A stretch of 64,000 nucleotides of DNA from Vibrio superstes (GCF_003569005.1 NZ_BCUR01000004.1:2219927-2283926), one strand, 5' to 3'. Shown: positions 52,880 through 61,669, counted from the first letter of the stretch. Translations and numbers: made by a program. The notes: generated from the letters alone by a model not told the origin.

Positions 52880-53734
52880 ATGCCATCAGAATTCATCGTC
52901 GAAATGAACCAACAAAACTTCCAACAGATCTTGGAAGGCTCAATGAACACACCCGTTGTGGTCTACTTTTGGGCGCCGATGAGTCAAGAAAGCGCTGATC
53001 TTGTTCCACAAATCCAGCAACTTGCGCAGCAATACGCGGGCGCCTTTACCCTAGCCCTGCTCAACTGCGAGCAAGAGCAGCAAATTGCGGGACAGTTTGG
53101 TATTCAAGCGCTGCCAACTATCGCATTGTTTAGTCAAGGCCAAGCCATTGATGGATTAGGTGGGCCGCAGCCAATTCAAGCCATTGAGGCTATGCTACAA
53201 AAACACCTGCCAAGCCAAGATGAGCTTAATCTACAAAAAGCATTGAGCTTGATGTCAGAGCAGCAATACACAGAAGCTCTTGTTCTGTTTGGCTCTTTAC
53301 CTGAGGAGTTGCAAAATAAGGGTGAAGTAAAACTGGCTAAAGCTGATTGCCTAATCGCGACCGCCCAATTTAGCGAAGCTGAAGCTGTGCTTTCTCATAT
53401 CCCGCTAGAGTATCAAGACAACTACTACAAAGGATTGATGGCGAAGTTAGAGCTTCACGCTCAAGCTGCAAACAGCCCAGAGATACAAGCCTTAGAAACT
53501 CAGCTAGCTAATGATACCGAGAATGCAAAAATCGCCAACGAATTGGCGCTGCAATACCATGAAGTCAACCGTAGCGATGAAGCCCTTGAGCTATTGTGGT
53601 CGTTTATCTCTAAAGACCTAGGTGCATTAGACGGTGAGATGCGAAAAACCTTTATGGATGTGCTCTCTGCACTAGGTCAAGAAAACACGATCGCTAAGCA
53701 ATACCGACGCCAGCTTTACTCCATTCTTTATTAA
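52880..53734 (+). CDS. ybbN: YbbN/CnoX-type thioredoxin-TPR co-chaperone
   Basis: 284 aa. The N-terminal thioredoxin fold covers residues 1-110, followed by TPR-like helical repeats to the C-terminus. The usual active site is degenerate: FWAPMSQES replaces the CxxC, and the cysteine present in the E. coli SxxC version is a serine here. The later LLNCEQEQ cysteine is kept. It should still act as a holdase handing clients to GroEL and DnaK, but a redox function at the active-site loop is doubtful. Confidence 0.92.
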   Translation: MPSEFIVEMNQQNFQQILEGSMNTPVVVYFWAPMSQESADLVPQIQQLAQQYAGAFTLALLNCEQEQQIAGQFGIQALPTIALFSQGQAIDGLGGPQPIQAIEAMLQKHLPSQDELNLQKALSLMSEQQYTEALVLFGSLPEELQNKGEVKLAKADCLIATAQFSEAEAVLSHIPLEYQDNYYKGLMAKLELHAQAANSPEIQALETQLANDTENAKIANELALQYHEVNRSDEALELLWSFISKDLGALDGEMRKTFMDVLSALGQENTIAKQYRRQLYSILY

Positions 53735-53788
53735 TGGAGTGATTGAGCCCTGCTTAGGGCAATCCGAACACACCATGTATCAAGAATA

Positions 53789-53823
53789 AAAAAGACTGTC
53801 ACTATGTATGGCAGTCTTTATTC
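53789..53823 (+). terminator. Rho-independent terminator of ybbN
   Basis: AAAGACTG/CAGTCTTT arms flanked by A- and T-rich stretches, about 55 bp after the stop. Confidence 0.8.
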
Positions 53824-53884
53824 GTTTATCCATAACACGGTTACTCGGCAATAACTAAGGCATCCAACCTATAAGCTGGACTAA

Positions 53885-54487
53885 CACCTGCCAATTACTC
53901 TGTTTTCCTATGTCAGCGTAAGATTCACTCACTTTCTAACGCAACCAGAGTTATCAAGACAGTTCCCTGAACTCAAGATAAATATGATGGATATGGAGGA
54001 TATACATGGCTTGGCACCCAATGATTCAAATACGGCAGATATCATCATTGCACCGGCAAAACTTCATCAACGCGGGGGCTATGAGTCACAGTTTATAGAA
54101 CAGATTAAGTGGCGATTTGTTGTTGTCCCATCTCATCCCTTGGCACAAAAACAAGCCGAACTTTCAAGACATGATCTTCTTTCGCACGTGCAACTCATCC
54201 CCCAAGTAAGCGGCTTTGCTGACGCCGATCTTGTGGAATCACTGCGCTAAAGCACAAACTTGATTCACTGCTCGCAGTTTTATCATTTACAGTCGTTGCT
54301 GTTACAAGGCGTTGGGTTTTGTCTTTTGCCAGAACCACTCTCTCAACCCCTTATAGAAGCTACTGCTGTAACAGAACTAAGAGTAGATTTTGATGGCAAC
54401 CAAATGCTATGGCCTATAGAGATAGCATGGTCTCCATCACTTGGGCCAGCAGGGAGTTGGTTTATAGAGCAGTTTATTGATTTCTAA
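53885..54487 (+). pseudogene. Decayed LysR-family regulator, effector domain only
   Basis: One reading frame with LysR effector-domain sequence: SYVSVRFTHFLTQPELSRQF and FPELKIN, then IKWRFVVVPSHPLAQKQ, then after a TAA at 54248-54250 it continues in the same frame through LQSLLLQGVGFCLLPEPLSQPL. The N-terminal helix-turn-helix is missing, a stop precedes the frame at 53882, and the internal stop is a point nonsense change rather than a frameshift. No functional product expected. Confidence 0.8.
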
Positions 54488-54522
54488 CGAGTTCACAAAC
54501 TAACCAGATAATCATACACAAT

Positions 54523-54557
54523 AAAATAGGCGCTCCTCTTCAGAAGCGAAGATCTAT
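54523..54557 (-). terminator. Probable terminator of OMP paralogue 1
   Basis: On the minus strand AAATAG.../CTATTT arms with an inner CGCTTCT/AGGAGCG stem, then a T-rich tail directly after the stop codon. Confidence 0.55.
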
Positions 54558-55139
54558 TTAGAAACGATAACCTACTGTAATTCTACCCTCAGTCACTAGA
54601 TCGAGCTTGGCGGAGAGACCTTTTCCTTTATCGGTAAAATCAGTCGATTGAATACGACCGTCAAAATAGACACCATTATCTAATATCGTTCGTACCCCTA
54701 TCGCACCTCGACCTGTTTTAGCGTAGTTGTTTTCGCCTAGCATTTTGCTTGTGTCTTTATCAAATGTGACAACACCGACGGCTACATAAGGCTTAACCAA
54801 AGTATCACCATCAAACGAAAAGGTGTAGCCAAGCTCCGCTTCAAGAGCAAGTTCATAGATAGTGCCCTTACTCTGATTCGAGTTACTCTTTGAAGTTGAC
54901 TTGAAGCCGGTACCAGCTCCCTTAACATTAAAAGCAAATATATCATTGAAATCGTACCCCAACTCTAGACTAATTGAAGGGTCTGTACTGATACTCATTT
55001 GTGAATTATCGATATCCTGCAATGAATAGTCTCCAATGCCAGTGCCCAAACCACCGCCAACGCGCAAACCAAGATAATCAGCGGAAATTGCAGTAGAAGA
55101 AGCCAAGATCAAAGCTGAAGCTAGAACATATTTTTTCAT
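54558..55139 (-). CDS. Small outer-membrane beta-barrel protein, paralogue 1
   Basis: 193-aa protein with a signal peptide (cleavage near AISA), ending GRITVGYRF, the aromatic C-terminus read by the BAM machinery. It shares with paralogues 2-5 the blocks LRVGGGLGTG, ISLELGYDFNDIFAFNVKG, ELALEAELGYTF, VKPYVAVGVV and YFDGRIQSTDF. Predicted eight-stranded barrel of the OmpA/OmpX-like size class. The most divergent of the group after paralogue 5. Function unknown. Confidence 0.87.
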   Translation of the reverse strand: MKKYVLASALILASSTAISADYLGLRVGGGLGTGIGDYSLQDIDNSQMSISTDPSISLELGYDFNDIFAFNVKGAGTGFKSTSKSNSNQSKGTIYELALEAELGYTFSFDGDTLVKPYVAVGVVTFDKDTSKMLGENNYAKTGRGAIGVRTILDNGVYFDGRIQSTDFTDKGKGLSAKLDLVTEGRITVGYRF

Positions 55140-55340
55140 GGTACCTTACCTCGTGAATCTGAAAGAACTCCTTTTGCTTATTACCAGTCCGGTTTGGTTT
55201 ATCGAGATAATTTACCCTTACAAAGGCGATACTATAAATTAATACCTATCTTGATTTTCTATAGTTCGAATAAGGACATTGAGAGTGTTAAGTTCGTTGT
55301 CAGCTGCCTGAGCCTAATAGATATCCCAATAAACAGACAT

Positions 55341-55363
55341 AAAAAAGCCTCCACTAAGGAGGC
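55341..55363 (-). terminator. Terminator of OMP paralogue 2
   Basis: On the minus strand GCCTCC-TTAGT-GGAGGC followed by six Ts. Confidence 0.85.
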
Positions 55364-55408
55364 CTAATTCGTCAAGATAGCGCTATTCTTAACTCGCTAT
55401 CAAGCGCT

Positions 55409-55990
55409 CTAAAATTTATAACCCACTGTAAGCATGGCCTGGGTCAGCAGGTGATCCTTACTATTAAACTTCTCAGGTTTCGGGGTAAGATCGGTAGCTT
55501 GTAGGCGCCCATCAAAATACAGCCCGCTGTCCAAAGTCATTCGTGCGCCTAGTGCTCCACGTGTTCGTATTGCATGTGTGCCACTCTCACCCAAACCTGA
55601 GCTTGTGGTGGAATCAAAAGCCACTGCGCCTAAAGCCGCATAAGGCTTAATTGAAAAACCTTTATCTGTTACAAAGGTATAGCCAGCCTCACCCTCAACG
55701 GTAAGATCCCAGGTTGGACGATAATTTTTAGGATTATCACCATAATCCGTATAGGTAGTCACATTGCCCTTTACATTCAAAGCAAAGATTTCATTGAAGT
55801 CATAACCTGCTTCTAAGATGAAAACGGGATCAGCAGACACGCTACGACTCTCACCTAAACCATGTATCTGATATTTTCCAACATCGCTACCAAAACCACC
55901 CCCAATACGAAAACCTGAATGATCATCCGTAGAGGCGAAAGAAGAGGCTGACATAATTGCCAGAGTTGATGCTAATAGTAATTTTTTCAT
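55409..55990 (-). CDS. Small outer-membrane beta-barrel protein, paralogue 2
   Basis: 193 aa from MKKLLLASTLAIMSASSFA. I prefer ATG 55990; an upstream GTG would prepend 14 residues and lose a clean signal peptide. Family blocks: FRIGGGFGSD, FILEAGYDFNEIFALNVKG, TVEGEAGYTF, SIKPYAALGAVAFD, LGARMTLDSGLYFDGRLQATDL and the C-terminal MLTVGYKF. It carries the shared upstream leader element (56034-56063). Confidence 0.88.
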   Translation of the reverse strand: MKKLLLASTLAIMSASSFASTDDHSGFRIGGGFGSDVGKYQIHGLGESRSVSADPVFILEAGYDFNEIFALNVKGNVTTYTDYGDNPKNYRPTWDLTVEGEAGYTFVTDKGFSIKPYAALGAVAFDSTTSSGLGESGTHAIRTRGALGARMTLDSGLYFDGRLQATDLTPKPEKFNSKDHLLTQAMLTVGYKF

Positions 55991-56033
55991 TGAATTGCCG
56001 AGTAAATAGTTTAAACACCTCCCTTTTTCCACT

Positions 56034-56063
56034 GCCCGTCCTGTTGGCTAGGCGTGAATTTAC
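56034..56063 (-). promoter_or_regulatory. Conserved OMP leader element, copy at paralogue 2
   Basis: Plus-strand text GTCCTGTTGGCTAGGCG then TGAATTTAC matches the leaders of paralogues 1 (55183-55196 core), 3 (56919-56950) and 4 (63113-63145). It lies 44-73 bp before the start codon. Likely a shared promoter or mRNA leader. Confidence 0.6.
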
Positions 56064-56186
56064 ATTAGATAAATTAATTGTAGAAAATAGCTACTATGCA
56101 AATTTCCCATAGGTTAGTCGGTGCTTAATATTCAATTTGCAGAGGGCACTGACAAAGTTCTTTGTTCGTTGCTAATACCAGCAAAC

Positions 56187-56241
56187 AAAAAAGCCCCCTT
56201 GCGGGGGCCCTAGTTAGGCGAGGTAATCGCCTAAATTAAAA
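56187..56241 (-). terminator. Shared double-hairpin terminator block, copy 1
   Basis: On the minus strand TTAGGCG-N7-CGCCTAA is followed by GCCCCC-GCAA-GGGGGC and six Ts. The same 55-bp block recurs at 62405-62459 and 63946-64000. It follows paralogue 3. Confidence 0.92.
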
Positions 56242-56266
56242 TGCACATATCAATACAATGATTGAA

Positions 56267-56872
56267 TTAGAACTTGTAGCCCACAGTCACTAAGCCTTGA
56301 GTTAACAGATCATATTTTGCGTCAAAATCACCGCTTTTCGGTGAAAAGTCCGTTGCCTGAACTCGACCATCGACATAAATACCATTGTCTAACGTCATAC
56401 GAACACCCAGCGCACCGCGCGCCTTAATTGCGTTCTTGTCATTACCATCTTCAAGTTGGAAATATTCCGTCGTATCTTTATCGTAACCCACCGCACCTAC
56501 TGCTAGGTATGGTTTGATTGAAGTAGAACGGTCAAGCTTAAATGTGTAACCTGCTTCAGCCTCTACAGCCAGGTCGTAAGTAGTGCCTAGATTGTATGAT
56601 TTGCCTCTGCTTCTTCTCGAATTTCCATAAATTTTATTGCCAGTAGCAGACCCTTTGACATTGATAGCAAAGATATCGTTAAAGTCATAACCGGCTTCAA
56701 GGACCACGGTTGGGTCGGCTTCAACGGAATGGCGGCCGCTAGATTTCCTAGGTTGATGATTGCCAAAATCTGTACCAAAACCACCACCAACACGGAAGCC
56801 TGAACTGTCGTTCGCAGCAAAAGAAGGCGCAGATAGTAGAACAAGCGTTGACGCTAAAAGTATTTTTTTCAT
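56267..56872 (-). CDS. Small outer-membrane beta-barrel protein, paralogue 3
   Basis: 201 aa with signal peptide MKKILLASTLVLLSAPSFA and C-terminal LVTVGYKF. Family blocks: SGFRVGGGFGTD, VVLEAGYDFNDIFAINVKGSATG, DLAVEAEAGYTF, SIKPYLAVGAVGYDKDT, RMTLDNGIYVDGRVQATDF. Closest to paralogue 4 in both protein and flanks. The leader holds two ribosome-binding-site-like GAGGTA words and a 7-codon upstream frame. Confidence 0.9.
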   Translation of the reverse strand: MKKILLASTLVLLSAPSFAANDSSGFRVGGGFGTDFGNHQPRKSSGRHSVEADPTVVLEAGYDFNDIFAINVKGSATGNKIYGNSRRSRGKSYNLGTTYDLAVEAEAGYTFKLDRSTSIKPYLAVGAVGYDKDTTEYFQLEDGNDKNAIKARGALGVRMTLDNGIYVDGRVQATDFSPKSGDFDAKYDLLTQGLVTVGYKF

Positions 56873-56918
56873 GTTTGATTACCTCATAAAACTACAAATA
56901 CCTCCATGTAGTTCTTTA

Positions 56919-56950
56919 CCAATCCGTTTGGCTTGAGGCGAAATTTACGC
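56919..56950 (-). promoter_or_regulatory. Conserved OMP leader element, copy at paralogue 3
   Basis: Plus-strand CCAATCCGTTTGGCTTGAGG then CGAAATTTACGC, nearly the same as the leader of paralogue 4. It lies 47-78 bp upstream of the start codon. Confidence 0.6.
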
Positions 56951-57053
56951 AAGTATGTCCAATAGATAAAAATAAATTTCATCTATAAAATCGATAGGTA
57001 AGGTTTTTAATGCGACAGCGAATAGCAGCAAACGGTACTTCCTATATATAAAT

Positions 57054-57071
57054 AGAGAGAGAAAGAGAGAG
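57054..57071. repeat. Short (AG)n purine tract upstream of PACE genes
   Basis: AGAGAGAGAAAGAGAGAG about 90 bp before the first PACE start. Short dinucleotide tracts can slip; at this distance it could alter promoter or leader spacing. Confidence 0.5.
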
Positions 57072-57160
57072 CATTTCAATCCATCTATTTTGACGATACT
57101 TATTCATTGTACCTATTCCCTTTAGCACTAGATAATAGCGCCATCAACGAGGAGATAGTC

Positions 57161-57586
57161 ATGAACCAACAAACCGACACTCAACCAATACGTCCACTAA
57201 AAAGCAGACTGCTGCGAGCACTTACTCTAGAAGGTGGGATCTTGCTGTTAGTGGTACCTGTGTTCATTGACGATTTCGCAGATATCAACCTAGTCAGTGG
57301 CAAAATACTGCTACTCATTACTGCCGCCATCGTTTGGAATGCTGCCTATAGCTTTGGTTTCGATACCTATCTATGGAAATGGCGACGTAGTTTAGAGAAA
57401 ACAGCGAAGTGTCGTTTTGTGTATGCACTACTGTTCCAACTAGGACTGCTTGTTATTTCAGCGCCTATATTCTTTTCTATGCTCGACTCTTCATTCTGGC
57501 AAGTCATGTCCGCTGACTTATGGTTTAGCGTTCTTGTATTTGCTTACACCTATTTTACTAATGCTCTTTACGATAAGTTTTGCTAG
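57161..57586 (+). CDS. PACE-family efflux protein, divergent copy
   Basis: 141-aa inner-membrane protein with four helices. The PACE pattern is visible but altered: RLLRALTLEGGIL keeps the helix-1 glutamate, WNAAYSFGFD matches the helix-2 WN...FD motif, but helix 3 reads RFVYALLFQLGLL, with Tyr for the usual His and Gln for the usual Glu. Start at ATG 57161 behind GAGGAGATAGTC rather than the in-frame codon at 57107. PACE pumps export biocides such as chlorhexidine and short diamines. Paired with the next gene. Confidence 0.82.
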   Translation: MNQQTDTQPIRPLKSRLLRALTLEGGILLLVVPVFIDDFADINLVSGKILLLITAAIVWNAAYSFGFDTYLWKWRRSLEKTAKCRFVYALLFQLGLLVISAPIFFSMLDSSFWQVMSADLWFSVLVFAYTYFTNALYDKFC

Positions 57587-57626
57587 GCCAACTTAAAGTT
57601 ACTAACGATTAGATGAGAGATATATT

Positions 57627-58094
57627 ATGAATACTAACAATATTAAAACCAATCGTTCTTTGATGGACAGAATTCGTCACACTATCTTTTTTGAAGTTGG
57701 GTTAATTGTGACTTTAATACCTATTGGCATGATGTTTATCCCAGGTGCTAGCCATCATGTAGGTATTCTTGCTATGGCGATGTCACTACTTGCGATGGCA
57801 TGGAATATGTTATTTAACTTCTTATTTGATCGACACCTGAGTAAAACACAAGGACACTGTAAAAAAACCTCAAAGCAAAGAATCATGCATGCAATTTTGT
57901 TTGAACTTGGTTTAATTACTGTCACAGTTCCAGTACTTGCCTTGAGCTTAAATTTGACCTTCATTGAAGCTTTTATCGCGGATATTGGCTTTGTCATTTA
58001 TGCTTTGATTTACTCGGCTGTATTTAACCTTATTTATGACCGCCTATTTCCAATCAGCACAACTCCATTTCAACCGATATGTACTGTAAATTAA
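57627..58094 (+). CDS. PACE-family (AceI-like) efflux transporter
   Basis: 155-aa four-helix protein with all four family motifs: RIRHTIFFEVGL (helix 1, acidic Glu), WNMLFNFLFD (helix 2), RIMHAILFELGL (helix 3) and DIGFVIYALIYSAVFNLIYD (helix 4). It is a proton-coupled exporter. It lies 40 bp after a degenerate paralogue, so a heterodimer is possible. Confidence 0.93.
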   Translation: MNTNNIKTNRSLMDRIRHTIFFEVGLIVTLIPIGMMFIPGASHHVGILAMAMSLLAMAWNMLFNFLFDRHLSKTQGHCKKTSKQRIMHAILFELGLITVTVPVLALSLNLTFIEAFIADIGFVIYALIYSAVFNLIYDRLFPISTTPFQPICTVN

Positions 58095-58109
58095 GTCACT
58101 CCTGTAAAC

Positions 58110-58134
58110 GAGGCGCTAGTCAGCGCCTCATTTT
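58110..58134 (+). terminator. Terminator of the PACE pair
   Basis: GAGGCGCT-AGTC-AGCGCCTC followed by ATTTT, 15 bp after the stop. The remaining gap to 58399 shows only promoter-like AT-rich DNA. Confidence 0.85.
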
Positions 58135-58399
58135 CCCCTCTACCAGTCCTCTGCAACCCCAACTCCCAACCGGCCCAGACAGTTAGGCCTCAGCTAACAA
58201 CTCTACAAGTAACTAACCTCCCTACATACTAAATCCACTCGATCTTCTCACCTTCTTTTCTCACTCTTCAATCTATCTACAATAGCGATACTTACTCATT
58301 CTAATTATCGGGACTTGCGCTGTAATATCTGCTTACAAACTCGCATATGGCTAACAAGCTAAAGCGTACACTCAGCAAATTGAACGGTAGCAAGCGAAG

Positions 58400-59212
58400 A
58401 TGAAAAAGCTCAAACTATGTTTAATCACAGCAAGTATACTGACAAGTAGCGTTTATGCTGGCGACCTTTCTGTTACCCTTGGCGGCGTGTACAACTCTGC
58501 GAACAGTACTGCATCTCTGGGTGTTCCCATCCTTGGTGCTAAATTGAAACTCGATGCCGAAAGTCACCTAGATTTAGATGAAAAAAACCTCTCACCTTAT
58601 GTAAAGATTGAGTACCAGTTCGATAGTGGGAATAGTGTCTATGCAGATTGGCGTTCATTGCATCGTAATGCTCGCACCACTGTATCCAGTGATCCAATCA
58701 AGATCCTCGATGGTAAGTTTAAGGCGAGCGCAACCTTAGACCTAAATCTAGATATAGACATCGCTCGCATTGGCTATGCTCATCGCATCATATCTACGGA
58801 TAACTTTAATCTAGACGCAATGTTGGGCCTGCATCTAATGCAAATATCGGGGCAAGGTGGCATCAGCGCTAATATCAATGAAGGCGGTCAAGACTGGCTG
58901 AGTTTTAATACCAAAGGTAAGAAAAACACCCTTGCCCCTATGCCAAACGTAGGCGTTAGGGGAAACTATCAACTGACTCAAAATCTAGGGCTGACATCTC
59001 ACTTAGAAGCCTTTATGCTGTCTACTCGACTGTTTGACGGCCATTTAATTGATTTTAATGTCGGGGCATATTATCAAATAACAGACTCGCTGATTTTTAA
59101 TGCCTCATATAACCATTATGAGATAGGCGCTGAGTATGGCGATTCATTATTAAATGCTAATGTCGGCATTGACTTTAGCGGTCCAATGCTCTCACTACAA
59201 TATACTTTCTAA
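58400..59212 (+). CDS. Outer-membrane beta-barrel protein, unknown family
   Basis: 270 aa with signal peptide MKKLKLCLITASILTSSVYA and C-terminal LSLQYTF, the expected BAM signature. Alternating amphipathic strands run throughout (VKIEYQFDSGNSVYADW, NVGVRGNYQLTQNLGLTSHLEAF), suggesting about twelve strands. Not related in sequence to the small OMP paralogues around it. Function unknown. Confidence 0.8.
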   Translation: MKKLKLCLITASILTSSVYAGDLSVTLGGVYNSANSTASLGVPILGAKLKLDAESHLDLDEKNLSPYVKIEYQFDSGNSVYADWRSLHRNARTTVSSDPIKILDGKFKASATLDLNLDIDIARIGYAHRIISTDNFNLDAMLGLHLMQISGQGGISANINEGGQDWLSFNTKGKKNTLAPMPNVGVRGNYQLTQNLGLTSHLEAFMLSTRLFDGHLIDFNVGAYYQITDSLIFNASYNHYEIGAEYGDSLLNANVGIDFSGPMLSLQYTF

Positions 59213-59366
59213 TATTTTACTTAATAGTATTTACAGATAATATTTTATTGCTCTGCTTTATAGTGCTTCTGACTATTAATATTTCTCTAAAAGACTATTT
59301 TATTATCATTTGATGACTTCATGGTAAAATATCAGAACGATTATTAAATAGAATTTTAATAACCAG

Positions 59367-60254
59367 TTATCTATCTGGAAATTTTGCCAGTTCACCAATA
59401 ATAAAATCCATCGCAGCATTAGTTGGTTTTGCAGAAAGCCAACTAATTTCTGTCGACCATCGGTTAGAGCGGATAGATTCAGTAGGGTTGACGTAAAAAT
59501 GCTCAATCTCGCCCTTTTCTATTGCATCCTGGCAAAGAAATTTTGGAAGCATTGCCCACGAAGTAATCTGTTTCAACAGTTCAATCGTTCCCCCAAGGCT
59601 ATTGCTATAGATCATTCTCGAACTTAAATTATGTGTATCTTCACGTGCAACCTGCTTCATAAACAAAGCCGAAATTTGCAGTTTACCTCGCAGTTCTGCT
59701 AAGGGTATCACTTTATTTTCGAAGTGCAGTTTAGGGGAAGAAACGAAAGCAACATCAAACGAATATCCATCTGCAATAGTCAGCTCGTGGTGACCACTAA
59801 AGAGTGAAATACCAAATCCTATATCAGCCTGCTCGCTCAGAACATGACTCCTTACTTGCATAGGATCAACGGCGATAACTTTAAGGTTCAACGCTGGAAA
59901 CCTATCGATCAATCGAGCAACTATTTTGCTGACCCCACTATCCATTAGATCACTATCTACGGCTATGGTAAATGAGGATGGTAACCCCTCGAGCAAGCTA
60001 TTAGCTTTTACATCAAGTAAATCACATTCCCTGATAACTGATTGAGCATAACGGTAAATTTCGACTCCTTGCTGTGTGATCTCAAGTGAGCGCGGCTTAC
60101 GCACAAATAGATCCATACCCAATTCAGACTCGAGATTCGCTATCAATCCGCTCACTGTCGAAGTGTGCTTTCCCAAACGAATACTCGCTTGCTTAAAGCT
60201 TCCTTTCTCAACAGTTTCAACAAAAGCTGTCAGCTGCTCCAACGTCATCGCCAT
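59367..60254 (-). CDS. LysR-family transcriptional regulator
   Basis: 295 aa. The N-terminal winged helix is MTLEQLTAFVETVEKGSFKQASIRLGKHTSTVSGLIANLESELG with LFVRKPRSLEITQQG, followed by an effector-binding domain. Start set at ATG 60254 behind GGAG with 8-nt spacing, not the TTG at 60275. Divergent from the acylase gene, the classic LysR-target arrangement, so it most likely regulates that gene. Confidence 0.9.
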   Translation of the reverse strand: MAMTLEQLTAFVETVEKGSFKQASIRLGKHTSTVSGLIANLESELGMDLFVRKPRSLEITQQGVEIYRYAQSVIRECDLLDVKANSLLEGLPSSFTIAVDSDLMDSGVSKIVARLIDRFPALNLKVIAVDPMQVRSHVLSEQADIGFGISLFSGHHELTIADGYSFDVAFVSSPKLHFENKVIPLAELRGKLQISALFMKQVAREDTHNLSSRMIYSNSLGGTIELLKQITSWAMLPKFLCQDAIEKGEIEHFYVNPTESIRSNRWSTEISWLSAKPTNAAMDFIIGELAKFPDR

Positions 60255-60375
60255 ATCGTTCGCTCCAGATCTCAACCTAATGAAGGAAAGCCTAAGAGAG
60301 GGATAACCCCACTCTTGGCGCAGTTAACATTCTAGTATGCCTACCTCATAATTCAATCATCAACTGGCGGGATAA

Positions 60376-60392
60376 CCAACATAATTTGTTGG
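60376..60392. promoter_or_regulatory. Candidate LysR operator
   Basis: CCAAC-ATAATTT-GTTGG palindrome between the divergent LysR and acylase genes, 50 bp before the acylase start. Confidence 0.5.
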
Positions 60393-60441
60393 AAGCCACC
60401 TGAATTCACTCTTAATACAACCATTAAATAGGTATGAACTC

Positions 60442-61527
60442 ATGAAGAACTTTAAACTAAACAAACTAGCCATCGCTGCAATCGCTGCTGCTTCAATCGC
60501 ATCTGTAACCACTACAGCAAGCGCGTGCTCACGTCTTATCATGGACGGTGGTGAGACTCACGGTGTAACTGTTGCTCGTTCTTTTGACTGGGGTGGCTCT
60601 GAACTACAATCCATCGCAAAAGCTTACCCTTCGGGCGTAGCTGTAGAAGCTTACAATGTACCAGAGTACAAAAACCCTGCATCTTGGACAGTAAAACACC
60701 ATACCGTCGATTACGTGGAAGTAGAAACGTTCCATAGTACGTCAGGTGAGGCCGTTAACGATAAAGGTCTATCGGCTTCTATCCTTTACCAAAACCCATC
60801 GGTTGAATTTGTAAAGGACGCAGCAGACAACGGCGCACCAGCGGTACATATGTCGCAAATCGTAAACTACTTGGCCACTCAATTTGCTACTGTTGACGAA
60901 GCAGTAAAAGCATTCGAAGCAGGTGAGTTCCAAACTGCTTGGAAAACCGGCATTGGAGGCCACCAACACGGTTTCCACTTCTCGGTGCAAGACAAGTCTG
61001 GTGACATCGCATTATTCCAGTTGAACGAAGGCGGTAAGATGGTTGTTCACCGTGGTGACATCAGCAGTGACCTGCGTGTAATGGCTAACATGCCATTGCG
61101 CCAAGACATCCTTGCTCACGCTGAAAATTTTGACCTAAGCAACGCTGAAACACTACCTAGCGATATCAGCTCCCCATCTCGTTACCTGCGTGGTTACCAT
61201 GTCACTGCAAATGCGAAACTAGATCCAAAAGCAGACTGGGTGGATACTCGCGGTAAAATGAAAGGGTTTTTCGACTACGGTAACAAGGTTCCCCAGGAGC
61301 TAATTGACCCAACAAACGATACGTCATACGCAACTTGGGAGACCTACATCTACAACCTAGAGACCGGTAATACAACTTACTACAATGAAGGCAATGGGTC
61401 GCAAATAGACATCAACTTTGCAGAAACAACAGCCTTTGCTAAGACCATGTGTGCAGATATCTTCAAGCAAGCTCGCTCTGCTGAGAAGATCAGTTGGGAA
61501 GAGTGTAATACCAATCGTACTAAATAA
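60442..61527 (+). CDS. Choloylglycine hydrolase / penicillin V acylase family
   Basis: 361-aa periplasmic Ntn-hydrolase. The signal peptide ends TTTASA, so cleavage directly exposes the nucleophile Cys29 (mature Cys1). Mature Arg18 and Asp21 in VARSFDW, the VNDKGLSASILY asparagine, VMANMPLRQD and SSPSRYLRG supply the other active-site residues. It may hydrolyse bile salts, penicillin V or acyl-homoserine lactones; Gram-negative members favour the last two. The final codons (AAT ACC AAT CGT ACT AAA TAA) come from the MITE at 61508, so the native C-terminus was replaced. Confidence 0.93.
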   Translation: MKNFKLNKLAIAAIAAASIASVTTTASACSRLIMDGGETHGVTVARSFDWGGSELQSIAKAYPSGVAVEAYNVPEYKNPASWTVKHHTVDYVEVETFHSTSGEAVNDKGLSASILYQNPSVEFVKDAADNGAPAVHMSQIVNYLATQFATVDEAVKAFEAGEFQTAWKTGIGGHQHGFHFSVQDKSGDIALFQLNEGGKMVVHRGDISSDLRVMANMPLRQDILAHAENFDLSNAETLPSDISSPSRYLRGYHVTANAKLDPKADWVDTRGKMKGFFDYGNKVPQELIDPTNDTSYATWETYIYNLETGNTTYYNEGNGSQIDINFAETTAFAKTMCADIFKQARSAEKISWEECNTNRTK

Positions 61528-61669
61528 CTGGTCATCCTAGCTTGTTAAAATACTCGATGACTGCGTTAGAATTTATGATTGTAGAATAACTACTTATCGA
61601 AAAATTCTGCCTTGTCCTCGAGAATTTTTCCTACGCTATTTCTGATCACTTACTTAGTGTGATTGGTAT
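61508..61669. mobile_element. 162-bp MITE-like element, copy B
   Basis: Terminal inverted repeats ATACCAATC (61508-61516) and GATTGGTAT (61661-61669), opposite orientation to copy A (23093-23254), same length and close to 90 percent identical by eye. It is inserted inside the 3-prime end of the acylase gene and supplies its stop codon. Confidence 0.9.

Noticed and set aside
53984..54487. Two separate small genes
   Set aside because: They are one LysR effector-domain frame interrupted by a single stop codon.
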